A DNA stretch of 64,000 nucleotides from Bacteroidia bacterium (GTDB lineage: Bacteria > Bacteroidota > Bacteroidia > SXHM01), in contig JAJVIC010000002.1 of NCBI GenBank assembly GCA_022072225.1, positions 327,876-391,875 of the forward strand, read 5' to 3'. Positions 8,201-15,886 of this stretch are shown here, piece after piece (position 1 is the stretch's first letter; each line of letters opens with the position of its first letter). The translations under genes were made by a program, and so were the position numbers. The notes beneath the pieces are model-generated. The model ran no database searches. It was given only the letters and a program-made list of their open reading frames with translations, and was not told the origin of the DNA.

Positions 8201-9517
8201 ATGAAAAAACTGTTTTTACTTGTAACGCTATTTTCAATTACAGTAATAGGTTGCCGCGAAGATGAATATCAGCCGCCTGTAGTTAATCCTGAAGAACCAA
8301 CCATAACAGCGCAGTTAATAACCGACTGGTTAGATAATCTGGTAGTGTTTGTGCGCGAAAGCGAACTTTCGGGCCCCGAAGCATCGCGTGTGTTTGCTTA
8401 TTGCGGAGTTGCTATGTATGAAGGTGTTTACCGTGCTTATCCTACCCGCAAATCGTTGGCCGGACAATTGAACGGACTAAATTCTTTGCCCCAGCCTACC
8501 TCGGCAGAATATAACTGGGGAATAGTGGCCAGCACTGCGCAAAGAGTGGTGGCATCTTATCTTTTCAGCGATGCCAGTGTGGAAGTAAGACAAACCATTA
8601 TTTCGCTTAACGAAATTCATATCAGTGAATTTCGTCAACTGGGTATTTCTGACGATGTGGTTCAACGCTCAAAAAACTACGGAACTGACATAGGTAATGC
8701 CATTACAGCCTGGGCTGTTGCAGATGGATTTGCATCACAGGCTTCATGTAATTATACCATTCCCCAAGGAGCAGGTTTGTGGGAGCCTACTTTTCCTCAG
8801 TTCAGTTCACCGCTGCTGCCCTGCTGGAAAGATATGCGACCTTTTGTAATTAATCCCGGAAGTCTTGCCATTGAATGCAATCCCGGAATACCTACGGGCT
8901 TTTCAAACGATATAAATTCAACATTCTATGCTGCTGCGCTGGAGGTATATAACACCGTAAATTCTGCTACCGATGAACAGGAAAAAATTGCCCGTTTCTG
9001 GGAAGATGCCATCGGAACGGTTACACCTCCCGGTCATGCCATATCTATACTCAGTCAGGTAATAAAAGCCAAAAACGTAAACGAAGAAATTGCACTGGAA
9101 GCCTATGTAAAAACAGGTCTTGCCATGGCAGATGGTTATATTTCTTCCTGGACATTAATTTATGATTACAATGTTTTGCGCCCTTCTACTTTTATTCAGG
9201 AATATATTGACCCTTCGTGGCAGCCCTTATTTTACAATCCTAATTATCCTGCCTATACTTCGCTGCATGCGGTGTGTGCCAATGCTGCAGCACAGGTAAT
9301 GTCGTCAACCATTGGCGAAAACATAGTATTTACTGACAATACACACGCCTTGTATGGATTGTCGCCCCGCTATTTTAATTCGTTCTATGAATATGCCGAA
9401 GAAGCAGGTATGGCTGAACTTTATGCCGGATTCAATTACCGCTCGGCTATTGACAATGGCGAGTATCAGGGCCGTTGCATCGGGCAGGCGGTAAACGATT
9501 TAACTTTTAAAGAATAA
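8201..9517 (+). CDS. PAP2/vanadium haloperoxidase-fold lipoprotein with altered active site
   Basis: 438 residues from the ATG at 8201. The signal LFLLVTLFSITVIGC ends in a lipobox Cys (residue 18), so it is a lipoprotein. The C-terminal half resembles bacterial vanadium-dependent haloperoxidase-like proteins: YDYNVLRP, then NPNYPAYTSLHAV (the usual P-x-SGH segment), then YAGFNYRSAIDNG (usual GIHFRxD). By eye, the phosphate/vanadate-binding Lys before RP appears to be Ile, the SGH Gly is Leu, and the metal-oxoanion-ligating His of the last motif is Asn. The fold is likely, but the classic haloperoxidase/phosphatase chemistry is doubtful. Transcribed with or just after meaB (60 bases apart). 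Confidence 0.75.
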   Translation: MKKLFLLVTLFSITVIGCREDEYQPPVVNPEEPTITAQLITDWLDNLVVFVRESELSGPEASRVFAYCGVAMYEGVYRAYPTRKSLAGQLNGLNSLPQPTSAEYNWGIVASTAQRVVASYLFSDASVEVRQTIISLNEIHISEFRQLGISDDVVQRSKNYGTDIGNAITAWAVADGFASQASCNYTIPQGAGLWEPTFPQFSSPLLPCWKDMRPFVINPGSLAIECNPGIPTGFSNDINSTFYAAALEVYNTVNSATDEQEKIARFWEDAIGTVTPPGHAISILSQVIKAKNVNEEIALEAYVKTGLAMADGYISSWTLIYDYNVLRPSTFIQEYIDPSWQPLFYNPNYPAYTSLHAVCANAAAQVMSSTIGENIVFTDNTHALYGLSPRYFNSFYEYAEEAGMAELYAGFNYRSAIDNGEYQGRCIGQAVNDLTFKE

Positions 9518-9524
9518 ATATCAT

Positions 9525-9600
9525 TGCCACTAAGGCACCAAGAAACCAAGAAGCACAAAGTAAACTTGGTGAACCTTTGTGTCTTAGTGTCTTTGTGGCA
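9525..9600. repeat. Imperfect inverted intergenic repeat (TGCCAC...GTGGCA)
   Basis: The left arm begins TGCCACTAAGGCACCAAG and the right arm ends CTTAGTGTCTTTGTGGCA; they are imperfectly complementary over about 26 bases. Related GCCACAGATTC fragments occur near 42056 and 56840. It fills the gap between the lipoprotein and phosphatase genes. Confidence 0.6.
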
Positions 9601-9659
9601 AAAAATAATATTCCGGTAATAAATCAATTGCGACATTTGTTCGCCACAAAATCTACTTT

Positions 9660-10739
9660 ATGAAAAACTATTTTTTACTTGTATTTGCCTTTCTTCTTTT
9701 TTCGTGTGCCGATAAAAAATCTGTTGATGCTCAGCCGCGCAAACCCAAAAACATTATTCTGCTCATTGGTGATGGAATGGGACTTGCTCAGGTTTATGCC
9801 GGAATGGTTGCCAATGGCGATGCGCTGAACATTGAACGTTTCAAACATATCGGTTTTCATAAAAGCTATTCTTCCGACAATATTATTACCGATTCAGCAG
9901 CAGGCGCAACTGCTTTTTCATGCGGTGAAAAAACCTATAACGGAGCAATCGGTGTCGGGACTGACAGCCTTCCCCGCGAAACTATTTTAGAAACAGCAGA
10001 AAAGAAAGGGTTTGCAACAGGCTTGGTTGCTACCTGCACTATTACTCACGCAACACCTGCAAGTTTTATAGCTCATGCCAAAAGCAGAAAATTAGATGAA
10101 GATATTGCTTTGGATTTTTTGAAAACCGATGTGGATGTTTTTATCGGTGGCGGAAAAGATTATTTTGAAAAGCGCAGCGACAGCATTAATCTGCTTGATA
10201 AACTAAAAGCCAACGGTTACGGAATTGCAACCGGTGATGCTGAAATACTTGCGTTCACCGGAAATAAACTTGCAGGTTTCATTGCGCCACTGCAGCCCGA
10301 CAGCGCAACCGGAACGCGCGGTGATATTTTGCACAAAGCCACACAAAAAGCGCTGGATATTGTAAGCAAAAATCCACAAGGTTTTTTTGTAATGAGTGAA
10401 GGCTCACAAATTGACTGGGGCGGACATGCCAACAAACAAACCTATATTATTCAGGAAATGCTGGACTTTGATAAAGCCATTGGCAAAGCTCTTGATTTTG
10501 CTGAGAAAGATGGCAACACCCTGGTTATTGTTACAGCCGATCATGAGACAGGTGGATTTGCCATTACAGGAGGTTCTATTGCTGAACGTAAAGTACAAGG
10601 TGAATTTATAACAACACACCATACAGGCGTTATGATTCCTGTTTATGCCTATGGTCCCGGAGCCGAAGAGTTTCAGGGCATTTATCAGAACACTGACATC
10701 TATCATAAGATGATGAGCCTGCTCGGATTGAAAAAATAG
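9660..10739 (+). CDS. Alkaline phosphatase (lipoprotein)
   Basis: 359 residues with a lipoprotein signal ending FLLFSC (Cys 16). Family motifs of the alkaline phosphatase superfamily are in order: IILLIGDGMG (metal-binding Asp), TDSAAGATAFSCG (nucleophilic Ser near residue 79), SQIDWGGHANK (metal-binding Asp and His), TADHETGG (metal-binding Asp-His) and a late TTHHTG. It hydrolyses phosphomonoesters outside the inner membrane, probably anchored in the outer membrane, to release phosphate. It is shorter than E. coli PhoA and resembles the compact form common in Bacteroidota. No Pho-box-like regulatory site was recognised upstream. Confidence 0.93.
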   Translation: MKNYFLLVFAFLLFSCADKKSVDAQPRKPKNIILLIGDGMGLAQVYAGMVANGDALNIERFKHIGFHKSYSSDNIITDSAAGATAFSCGEKTYNGAIGVGTDSLPRETILETAEKKGFATGLVATCTITHATPASFIAHAKSRKLDEDIALDFLKTDVDVFIGGGKDYFEKRSDSINLLDKLKANGYGIATGDAEILAFTGNKLAGFIAPLQPDSATGTRGDILHKATQKALDIVSKNPQGFFVMSEGSQIDWGGHANKQTYIIQEMLDFDKAIGKALDFAEKDGNTLVIVTADHETGGFAITGGSIAERKVQGEFITTHHTGVMIPVYAYGPGAEEFQGIYQNTDIYHKMMSLLGLKK

Positions 10740-10765
10740 TTTTTAAAATCCTTTCTTTGCAGCCG

Positions 10766-12244
10766 ATGTCGGCTAAAAAAGTAATTGTTATCGGTGCAGG
10801 TTTTTCGGGGCTTTCAGCAGCATGCTGTCTGGCGCAAAAGGGCTTTGATGTAACAATACTTGAAAAGAAAAACGAAACAGGCGGCAGAGGCAGAAAAGCT
10901 GATGTTGATGGTTTTATGTTCGACATGGGTCCAAGCTGGTACTGGATGCCCGAAGTATTTGAGAAATTCTTTAACCGATTTGGTAAAACTGCTGCTGATT
11001 ATTATTCGCTGAAAAGACTTTCGCCATCGTATCGGGTGTTTTTTAAAGAAGACCAAAACGATATTCCTGCTGAAAAGGAAAAGTTATTTGCATTGTTTGA
11101 ATCATTAGAAAAAGGCAGCAGCAAAAAGCTGGAACAATTTCTTGACGAAGCCGCTTACAAGTACGATAAAGGTGTAAACGAATTTGTTTACAAACCATCG
11201 CTTTCGTTGCTCGAGTTTGCTGACGTAAATCTGTTGCTTTCGTTATTCAGATTGAATATGTTCAGTTCATTCAGTAAGTATATTCGCAAGTATTTCACTA
11301 ACCCGAAACTGTTGCAGTTGCTGGAGTTTCCTGTTCTGTTTCTGGGAGCAAAACCCGAAAATACACCTGCGCTTTACAGCATGATGAATTATGCCGACAT
11401 GGTGTTGGGAACCTGGTATCCCGATGGAGGTATGTATAAAATTGCCGAAGCCATGACCAGGTTGGCTCAAGAGTTGGGAGTGAAAATTCTTACAGGCGAA
11501 AATGTTGAGAAAATAAATGTTGAAAAGGGAAAGGTAAAATCAGTTGTCAGCAATGGGATGGCACATTTTGCCGACATTGTTATTTCCGGTGCCGACTATA
11601 ATTTTACAGAACAGAAGTTACTGAAAAAAAAATACAGAACCTATTCTGCCGATTACTGGGAAAACCGTGTAATGTCACCCTCTGCGCTTATTTTTTATCT
11701 GGGCGTAAATAAAAAGGTAGATAATCTTTTACATCATAACTTGTTTTTTGATGCCGATTTCAGTGTGCATGCCACCGAAATCTATGATAATCCTCAATGG
11801 CCCTCGCATCCTTTATTTTATTTGTGCTGCCCGTCTAAAACAGATGCTGCCGTTGCACCCGAAGGAATGGAAAACCTGTTTATCCTTATTCCTGTTGCGG
11901 TTGGCCTGGAAGACAATGAAGACGTGCGCGAGCGTTATTTTGAATTGGTGATGAACAGGATTGAACTCAGAGCGGGACAAGCCCTGCGCGAATACATTGT
12001 TTACAAAAAAGCGTATGCCCACAGTGATTTTATTTCGGACTTCAATTCGTTTAAAGGCAATGCTTACGGGCTTGCCAATACGCTGATGCAAACAGCAGTT
12101 TTAAAGCCACGCATCAAAAGCAGAAAAGTGAAAAACCTCTTTTTTACAGGACAACTAACCGTTCCCGGGCCGGGTGTGCCGCCTTCTATTATTTCCGGTC
12201 AGGTGGTGGCAGGTTTGGTTGAGAAGGAACTTGGTTCGGTTTAG
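10766..12244 (+). CDS. Phytoene desaturase family (CrtI-type) oxidoreductase
   Basis: 492 residues from ATG 10766; a TTG at 10757 is in frame but adds only three residues. The N-terminus is a Rossmann FAD-binding motif (VIVIGAGFSGLSAACCLA) followed by ETGGRGR; the C-terminus has the CrtI signature FFTGQLTVPGPGVPPSIISG. Such enzymes desaturate phytoene to lycopene or introduce later carotenoid double bonds. The usual partner crtB is not adjacent, so a role as CrtI, CrtD-like desaturase or a carotenoid-related oxidase cannot be separated. The last 56 bases overlap the 3' end of the convergent O-antigen ligase gene. Confidence 0.85.
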   Translation: MSAKKVIVIGAGFSGLSAACCLAQKGFDVTILEKKNETGGRGRKADVDGFMFDMGPSWYWMPEVFEKFFNRFGKTAADYYSLKRLSPSYRVFFKEDQNDIPAEKEKLFALFESLEKGSSKKLEQFLDEAAYKYDKGVNEFVYKPSLSLLEFADVNLLLSLFRLNMFSSFSKYIRKYFTNPKLLQLLEFPVLFLGAKPENTPALYSMMNYADMVLGTWYPDGGMYKIAEAMTRLAQELGVKILTGENVEKINVEKGKVKSVVSNGMAHFADIVISGADYNFTEQKLLKKKYRTYSADYWENRVMSPSALIFYLGVNKKVDNLLHHNLFFDADFSVHATEIYDNPQWPSHPLFYLCCPSKTDAAVAPEGMENLFILIPVAVGLEDNEDVRERYFELVMNRIELRAGQALREYIVYKKAYAHSDFISDFNSFKGNAYGLANTLMQTAVLKPRIKSRKVKNLFFTGQLTVPGPGVPPSIISGQVVAGLVEKELGSV

Positions 12245-13670
12245 TTAAATATTTCCGGTGATACACATCAATGGTAACAATAGCCGCCATAAAACCCCAG
12301 AATGGCGCAGATGCTTTGTCGGTATCCAGGAAGTTGTTCAGCAAGCCGTGTACAAAATAAGTCATCAGGCCAAGCAGCATGCTCATTACATAAAACTTCA
12401 TGCTCTTATCTTCCAGTTTGAAATAAAGTTTTATGGCTGTATAGCTTGAAAGTACAACAATCAAAACAAACGAAATAGCACCAAATAATCCCGATTCGCT
12501 CAGGGGGCCAATGTATTCGCTGTGGGCGTTGCCTTTGTCGCCTGCGTTGGTACTGATGCTGGTTATTTCCTGTGAGCTTTGGTAGGGTGCGTATTTAAAC
12601 ATGTAGGTACCCGGCCCCCAGCCAAGAAATGGTTTTTCTTCAAACATGCGCAGGGCGCTGCTCCAGCGGTTCAATCGTTCTAAGTTTGATGCATCGGAAG
12701 AGATGTTGGAAATAGATTGTACGTGTTCGGCAAGGTCGGCTGAGGAGTCCTGACGGTTCTTTTCGAGCTTCATAATAATCTGTTCACGCAATGCGCCCAG
12801 TAGCCCGAAAAATATCAATGAAATAATAAACACCGTGCGGAATTTTATGCGCAGTTTCATGGTCATAAACACGCCCAGCGCAAATACCAGACTTACCCAA
12901 GCCGCGCGGGTGTAGGAGAGTATCAGCGCCAGTGTAAATAATGCAACCAGCGGTATCATTACCAACCTGAAACTGCGGCTTACTCTTGGACTGAAAAGTG
13001 TACCAATCAGAAACGGATAAAACATGGCAAGTATAGCTCCGTATGAAGTGTGGTCGTTAAAGAAGGGCGACATTACCCAGTGGGCAGGCTGTTCCAGAAA
13101 ACCATACATGCTGTGATGAATAATGGTATAGAGTATAATTCCGGTAAACGAAATAAGGAAGGTCCAGATGTAGGTATTGATTTTATCAGGGTTTCTGAAA
13201 ATCTGTGTGGTGATGAAGTAAAAGGTAACAACATACCACAACCGCGATACAAAAAACTTAAGCGAAACAAGCGGCAACTCACTGGTAATAGTGGAAAGCC
13301 CAATCCAGAAAAGGTTGATGGTAATGGCTATGGTAACCGGATGCTTCATAATATCACGGTCAAATTTCTGTTCCATCAGCAGTTTGAAAAAGAACAGCAG
13401 CATGGCGCCAAACAGCAGCGGGTCGGTGGGCAAGGTCATACCTACACCGCCTAAACCTACATCCGTAAGGTTGATGGATAAAGGTGTGCAGAAAACAATG
13501 AAAAGAACAAGTTTATCTAATGATAACAGTGAAAGCAAAACCAGAAACAAGGCAACCGGCAACAGCGGCAGGTAGAAAAATTCAAACGCAATAAGCACTG
13601 CATTCAACGCTATAAATAAGCCGCAGGCTATGTAAATCCAGCGCAGTTTATTTTGTTCGGTTAGTGTCAT
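12189..13670 (-). CDS. O-antigen ligase/polymerase family membrane protein
   Basis: 493 residues from ATG 13670; an upstream in-frame GTG lies inside a palindromic repeat and is rejected. The sequence is hydrophobic throughout with about ten or more predicted membrane helices and a large periplasmic loop carrying WGPGTYMFKYAPY and GNAHSEYIGPLSESGLFG, the Wzy_C (PF04932)-type signature. Members join or polymerise undecaprenyl-linked polysaccharide at the periplasmic face of the inner membrane. It is the third gene after two Wzz-like chain-length regulators, separated by 71 bases containing a family C repeat. Whether it acts as ligase (WaaL) or polymerase (Wzy) cannot be decided from sequence. 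Confidence 0.85.
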   Translation of the reverse strand: MTLTEQNKLRWIYIACGLFIALNAVLIAFEFFYLPLLPVALFLVLLSLLSLDKLVLFIVFCTPLSINLTDVGLGGVGMTLPTDPLLFGAMLLFFFKLLMEQKFDRDIMKHPVTIAITINLFWIGLSTITSELPLVSLKFFVSRLWYVVTFYFITTQIFRNPDKINTYIWTFLISFTGIILYTIIHHSMYGFLEQPAHWVMSPFFNDHTSYGAILAMFYPFLIGTLFSPRVSRSFRLVMIPLVALFTLALILSYTRAAWVSLVFALGVFMTMKLRIKFRTVFIISLIFFGLLGALREQIIMKLEKNRQDSSADLAEHVQSISNISSDASNLERLNRWSSALRMFEEKPFLGWGPGTYMFKYAPYQSSQEITSISTNAGDKGNAHSEYIGPLSESGLFGAISFVLIVVLSSYTAIKLYFKLEDKSMKFYVMSMLLGLMTYFVHGLLNNFLDTDKASAPFWGFMAAIVTIDVYHRKYLTKPNQVPSQPNLPPPDRK

Positions 13671-13673
13671 TTT

Positions 13674-13736
13674 CGTCACCCTGAACTTGTTTCAGGGTCT
13701 TGATTTTTTGGATGCTGAAACAAGTTCAGCATGACG
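13674..13736. repeat. Family C palindromic repeat
   Basis: Arms CGTCACCCTGAACTTGTTTC and GAAACAAGTTCAGCATGACG flank a short loop. The second full copy is at 48847-48906. It lies between the second Wzz-like gene and the O-antigen ligase gene, inside the presumed operon. Confidence 0.8.
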
Positions 13737-13741
13737 GGTTA

Positions 13742-14692
13742 TTAATTTTTAGAACTATTGTAGTTTTCAATAACGCTGATAACAATCAACGAAAACATCA
13801 ATGTTGAAAGGGTAGAGATAACCACTATCAGCCAACGCACGGGGTATGATTTTTTATCGGCTACAAAAGGGCTGGTTACCACATTGCAGTAGGTAAGGTT
13901 TTTCTCTACATCGCGCAACGCATTTTCGTATTGCACTTTCAGGTCGTTGTAGGTGCCGCGTATGCGCCACAGGTGTTCGTTCAGTGCCACAAACTCTCCG
14001 CCTTTATCCTGCAGGTTTTTCAGCATGGTTTTTACTTCCTGCTCATTTGCTTTTTGCATAGAGTTTGAAATCAGCGCGCCTTCCGTTGCATATTCGGTTT
14101 GCAGGGCATAATCAAGGATGCCGTATTTTACACGTATATCGCGAACCAATACATCCATTGAATCCATTTCGTTGCGCTTGTTGTCCAGTTGTTTTTTTAG
14201 AATGGTTACCAGCTCCATTGCTTTTTCCTTTTGCAATGCGCGCTCTTTCTGATTAAACAGTTCAATCATGCGGCTTACAATATCGCGGGCCACCACCGGG
14301 TTGGGGTGCAGGGCTTCAAGTCTTACCGAAACCAGTTCGGTTTTGTCAATGGTGATGTTTTCGTTAAACTCTTTAATGAGTTTGGTTTTGTATGATTTTA
14401 CCTTGGTGGTATCAATGCCATAGGTTTCGTACAGGTTAAATTCATTGGCAATCTGCGTTTTTATATCATCGGATTGAAAAACCTGCACCATTTGCTCATC
14501 GGGTGTTTCGCTTCCGAAGGCTATGATGTTTGCCGGATACAACACTGCGGTTGATTTATACTTTGGTTTTATAAACCAGGGTGCCGAAAAAATAACAGAC
14601 AATACCAATGATGCAACGCTTACAATAAGCAGTTGCTTCTGGTATTTCTGAACTATTTTCAGGATGTTACTGTTGTCGAAATATTCACTCAT
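13742..14692 (-). CDS. Wzz-family polysaccharide chain-length/copolymerase protein (second copy)
   Basis: 316 residues with the Wzz topology: an N-terminal transmembrane helix (LLIVSVASLVLSVIFSAPWF), a periplasmic domain with coiled-coil helices (about residues 130-260), and a C-terminal helix preceded by SYPVRWLIVVISTLSTLMF. Wzz proteins control the length of exported O-antigen or exopolysaccharide and have no cytoplasmic kinase domain here. It is a clear paralogue of the preceding gene (351-residue frame): both share PKYKST, SDxIxT, TELVSV/TEFMSV and the C-terminal SYPVRWLIVV. The gap between the two is 8 bases, so they are co-transcribed. Confidence 0.83.
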   Translation of the reverse strand: MSEYFDNSNILKIVQKYQKQLLIVSVASLVLSVIFSAPWFIKPKYKSTAVLYPANIIAFGSETPDEQMVQVFQSDDIKTQIANEFNLYETYGIDTTKVKSYKTKLIKEFNENITIDKTELVSVRLEALHPNPVVARDIVSRMIELFNQKERALQKEKAMELVTILKKQLDNKRNEMDSMDVLVRDIRVKYGILDYALQTEYATEGALISNSMQKANEQEVKTMLKNLQDKGGEFVALNEHLWRIRGTYNDLKVQYENALRDVEKNLTYCNVVTSPFVADKKSYPVRWLIVVISTLSTLMFSLIVISVIENYNSSKN

Positions 14693-14700
14693 CGGTTGAA

Positions 14701-15723
14701 TTATTTATCGCCTAATTTTTTAAAGTTTTCCAATGCTACTATTACCAGTATGCTGAGCAGAAATGCTGAAATGGTAGATACCACTACAATTAACCAGCGC
14801 ACGGGGTATGATTTTTTCTCGGCCTTAAACGCATTGTTTACCACAAATTTGTGGGGCAGAATTTGTTCGGCATCTACTTTTGCTTCCTGATACTTGGCAC
14901 GCAGGTGACTGAGTTGTTCTTTCTCGTATTCCAACATATCGCGGATAGAAACATAAGCGCCACCGTATTGCGACAGTATTTTCAGTTTTTCTTCCAGTTG
15001 TTTGGTGGCACCGGTTTTACCTTCCATAATAGACTTTGCATAATATTCATTAAAACGCTCGGCCTGTGATTCGTAGTCGTTAATACCCATGGCGCGCAGT
15101 TCATTGAGCGAGTCTTCAAGCGATTGAACGTAGTTGCGCATTTCGGTATATTCTGCTTCGGCAATTTTCATGGCTTTAAATGCTCGGTCTTTCTGCATAC
15201 GGTTTTTGGTGCTGTCGAGCAGGGTGGCAATATCGTTGGCAATATCGGCCGCCAACTGGGCATCGGTATCGTACACATCTATTTTTACCGACATAAACTC
15301 GGTACGCTTAAAACTGATATTGCTCTCGTATTCTTTAAATAGCTTGGTGTATTTGTATTGCGAGGTGGTGTCAATTTTGTAGTGATTAATCAGATCATAC
15401 TTTTGTACTACGCGGGTGCGTATTTCGTCTGAGTTCAGAATCTGAATCATTTGTTCGGCCTGCTCTTCTTCACCAAACTCAAGCAGGTCTTGCTTGGTTT
15501 GTGCATTTTTTGCCAACAGCGATTTGGACACCGAAGCTGTAGAAGTAGGAAACAGAATAACGGTTGATTTATACTTGGGCGGTATAAAAAACGGCATGGA
15601 AAAAATAGCTGCCGACACAGCCGCAGCCAGCGAAATAATAATCAGCGGCTTGCGCCATTTGTATAAGAATAGAATGAGGTTTGATGAGTCGAAATCAAAG
15701 CCTTCACCGTTTTTTTCTGCCAT
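14701..15723 (-). CDS. Wzz-family polysaccharide chain-length/copolymerase protein (first copy)
   Basis: 340 residues from ATG 15723; longer in-frame starts are rejected because the nearest (15756) is TTG inside the promoter. Layout is Wzz-like: N-terminal helix around LIIISLAAAVSAAIFSMPFF, periplasmic helical region, C-terminal helix after SYPVRWLIVVVSTISAFLLS. Compared with the next gene it has an insertion of Ser/Lys/Glu-rich sequence after the first strand. First gene of the unit wzz-like, wzz-like, O-antigen ligase; two different regulators may set two chain lengths or form a mixed oligomer, which is inference. The export flippase and glycosyltransferases are not in the window. Confidence 0.83.
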   Translation of the reverse strand: MAEKNGEGFDFDSSNLILFLYKWRKPLIIISLAAAVSAAIFSMPFFIPPKYKSTVILFPTSTASVSKSLLAKNAQTKQDLLEFGEEEQAEQMIQILNSDEIRTRVVQKYDLINHYKIDTTSQYKYTKLFKEYESNISFKRTEFMSVKIDVYDTDAQLAADIANDIATLLDSTKNRMQKDRAFKAMKIAEAEYTEMRNYVQSLEDSLNELRAMGINDYESQAERFNEYYAKSIMEGKTGATKQLEEKLKILSQYGGAYVSIRDMLEYEKEQLSHLRAKYQEAKVDAEQILPHKFVVNNAFKAEKKSYPVRWLIVVVSTISAFLLSILVIVALENFKKLGDK

Positions 15724-15753
15724 TGTGCGTTGTTGTCTTTTTTGTGGGGACGG

Positions 15754-15761
15754 CAAAAGTA
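15754..15761 (-). promoter_or_regulatory. -7 box of the wzz/O-antigen ligase operon
   Basis: TACTTTTG on the minus strand (exact TAnnTTTG), 30 bases before the ATG at 15723. A perfect 21-bp hairpin lies directly upstream. Confidence 0.5.
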
Positions 15762-15772
15762 GAAATTTATTT

Positions 15773-15817
15773 GAAAGAGGAGGCAGGGCGAGCGAAGCTC
15801 GCCCTGCCTCCTCTTTC
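15773..15817. repeat. Perfect 21-bp inverted repeat with 3-base loop
   Basis: The left arm starts GAAAGAGGAGGCAGGGC (15773-15793), the loop is GAA, and the right arm (15797-15817) is its exact complement. It sits between the SBBP-repeat gene and the wzz promoter, both on the minus strand. There is no T-run of note, so classic termination is uncertain. A further repeat relic, TGTCATTCCGACCGAGGGGA, follows at 15837-15865. Confidence 0.75.
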
Positions 15818-15886
15818 CTACGCTACAACAATACCTGTCATTCCGACCGAGGGGAGGAATCTCTTAGTATGAACCTTTACACAATT

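Noticed and set aside
13674-13736. Family C repeat as a terminator inside the wzz operon
   Set aside because: The hairpin lacks a T-run, and similar copies lie at non-terminal positions, so it is better treated as a dispersed repeat.
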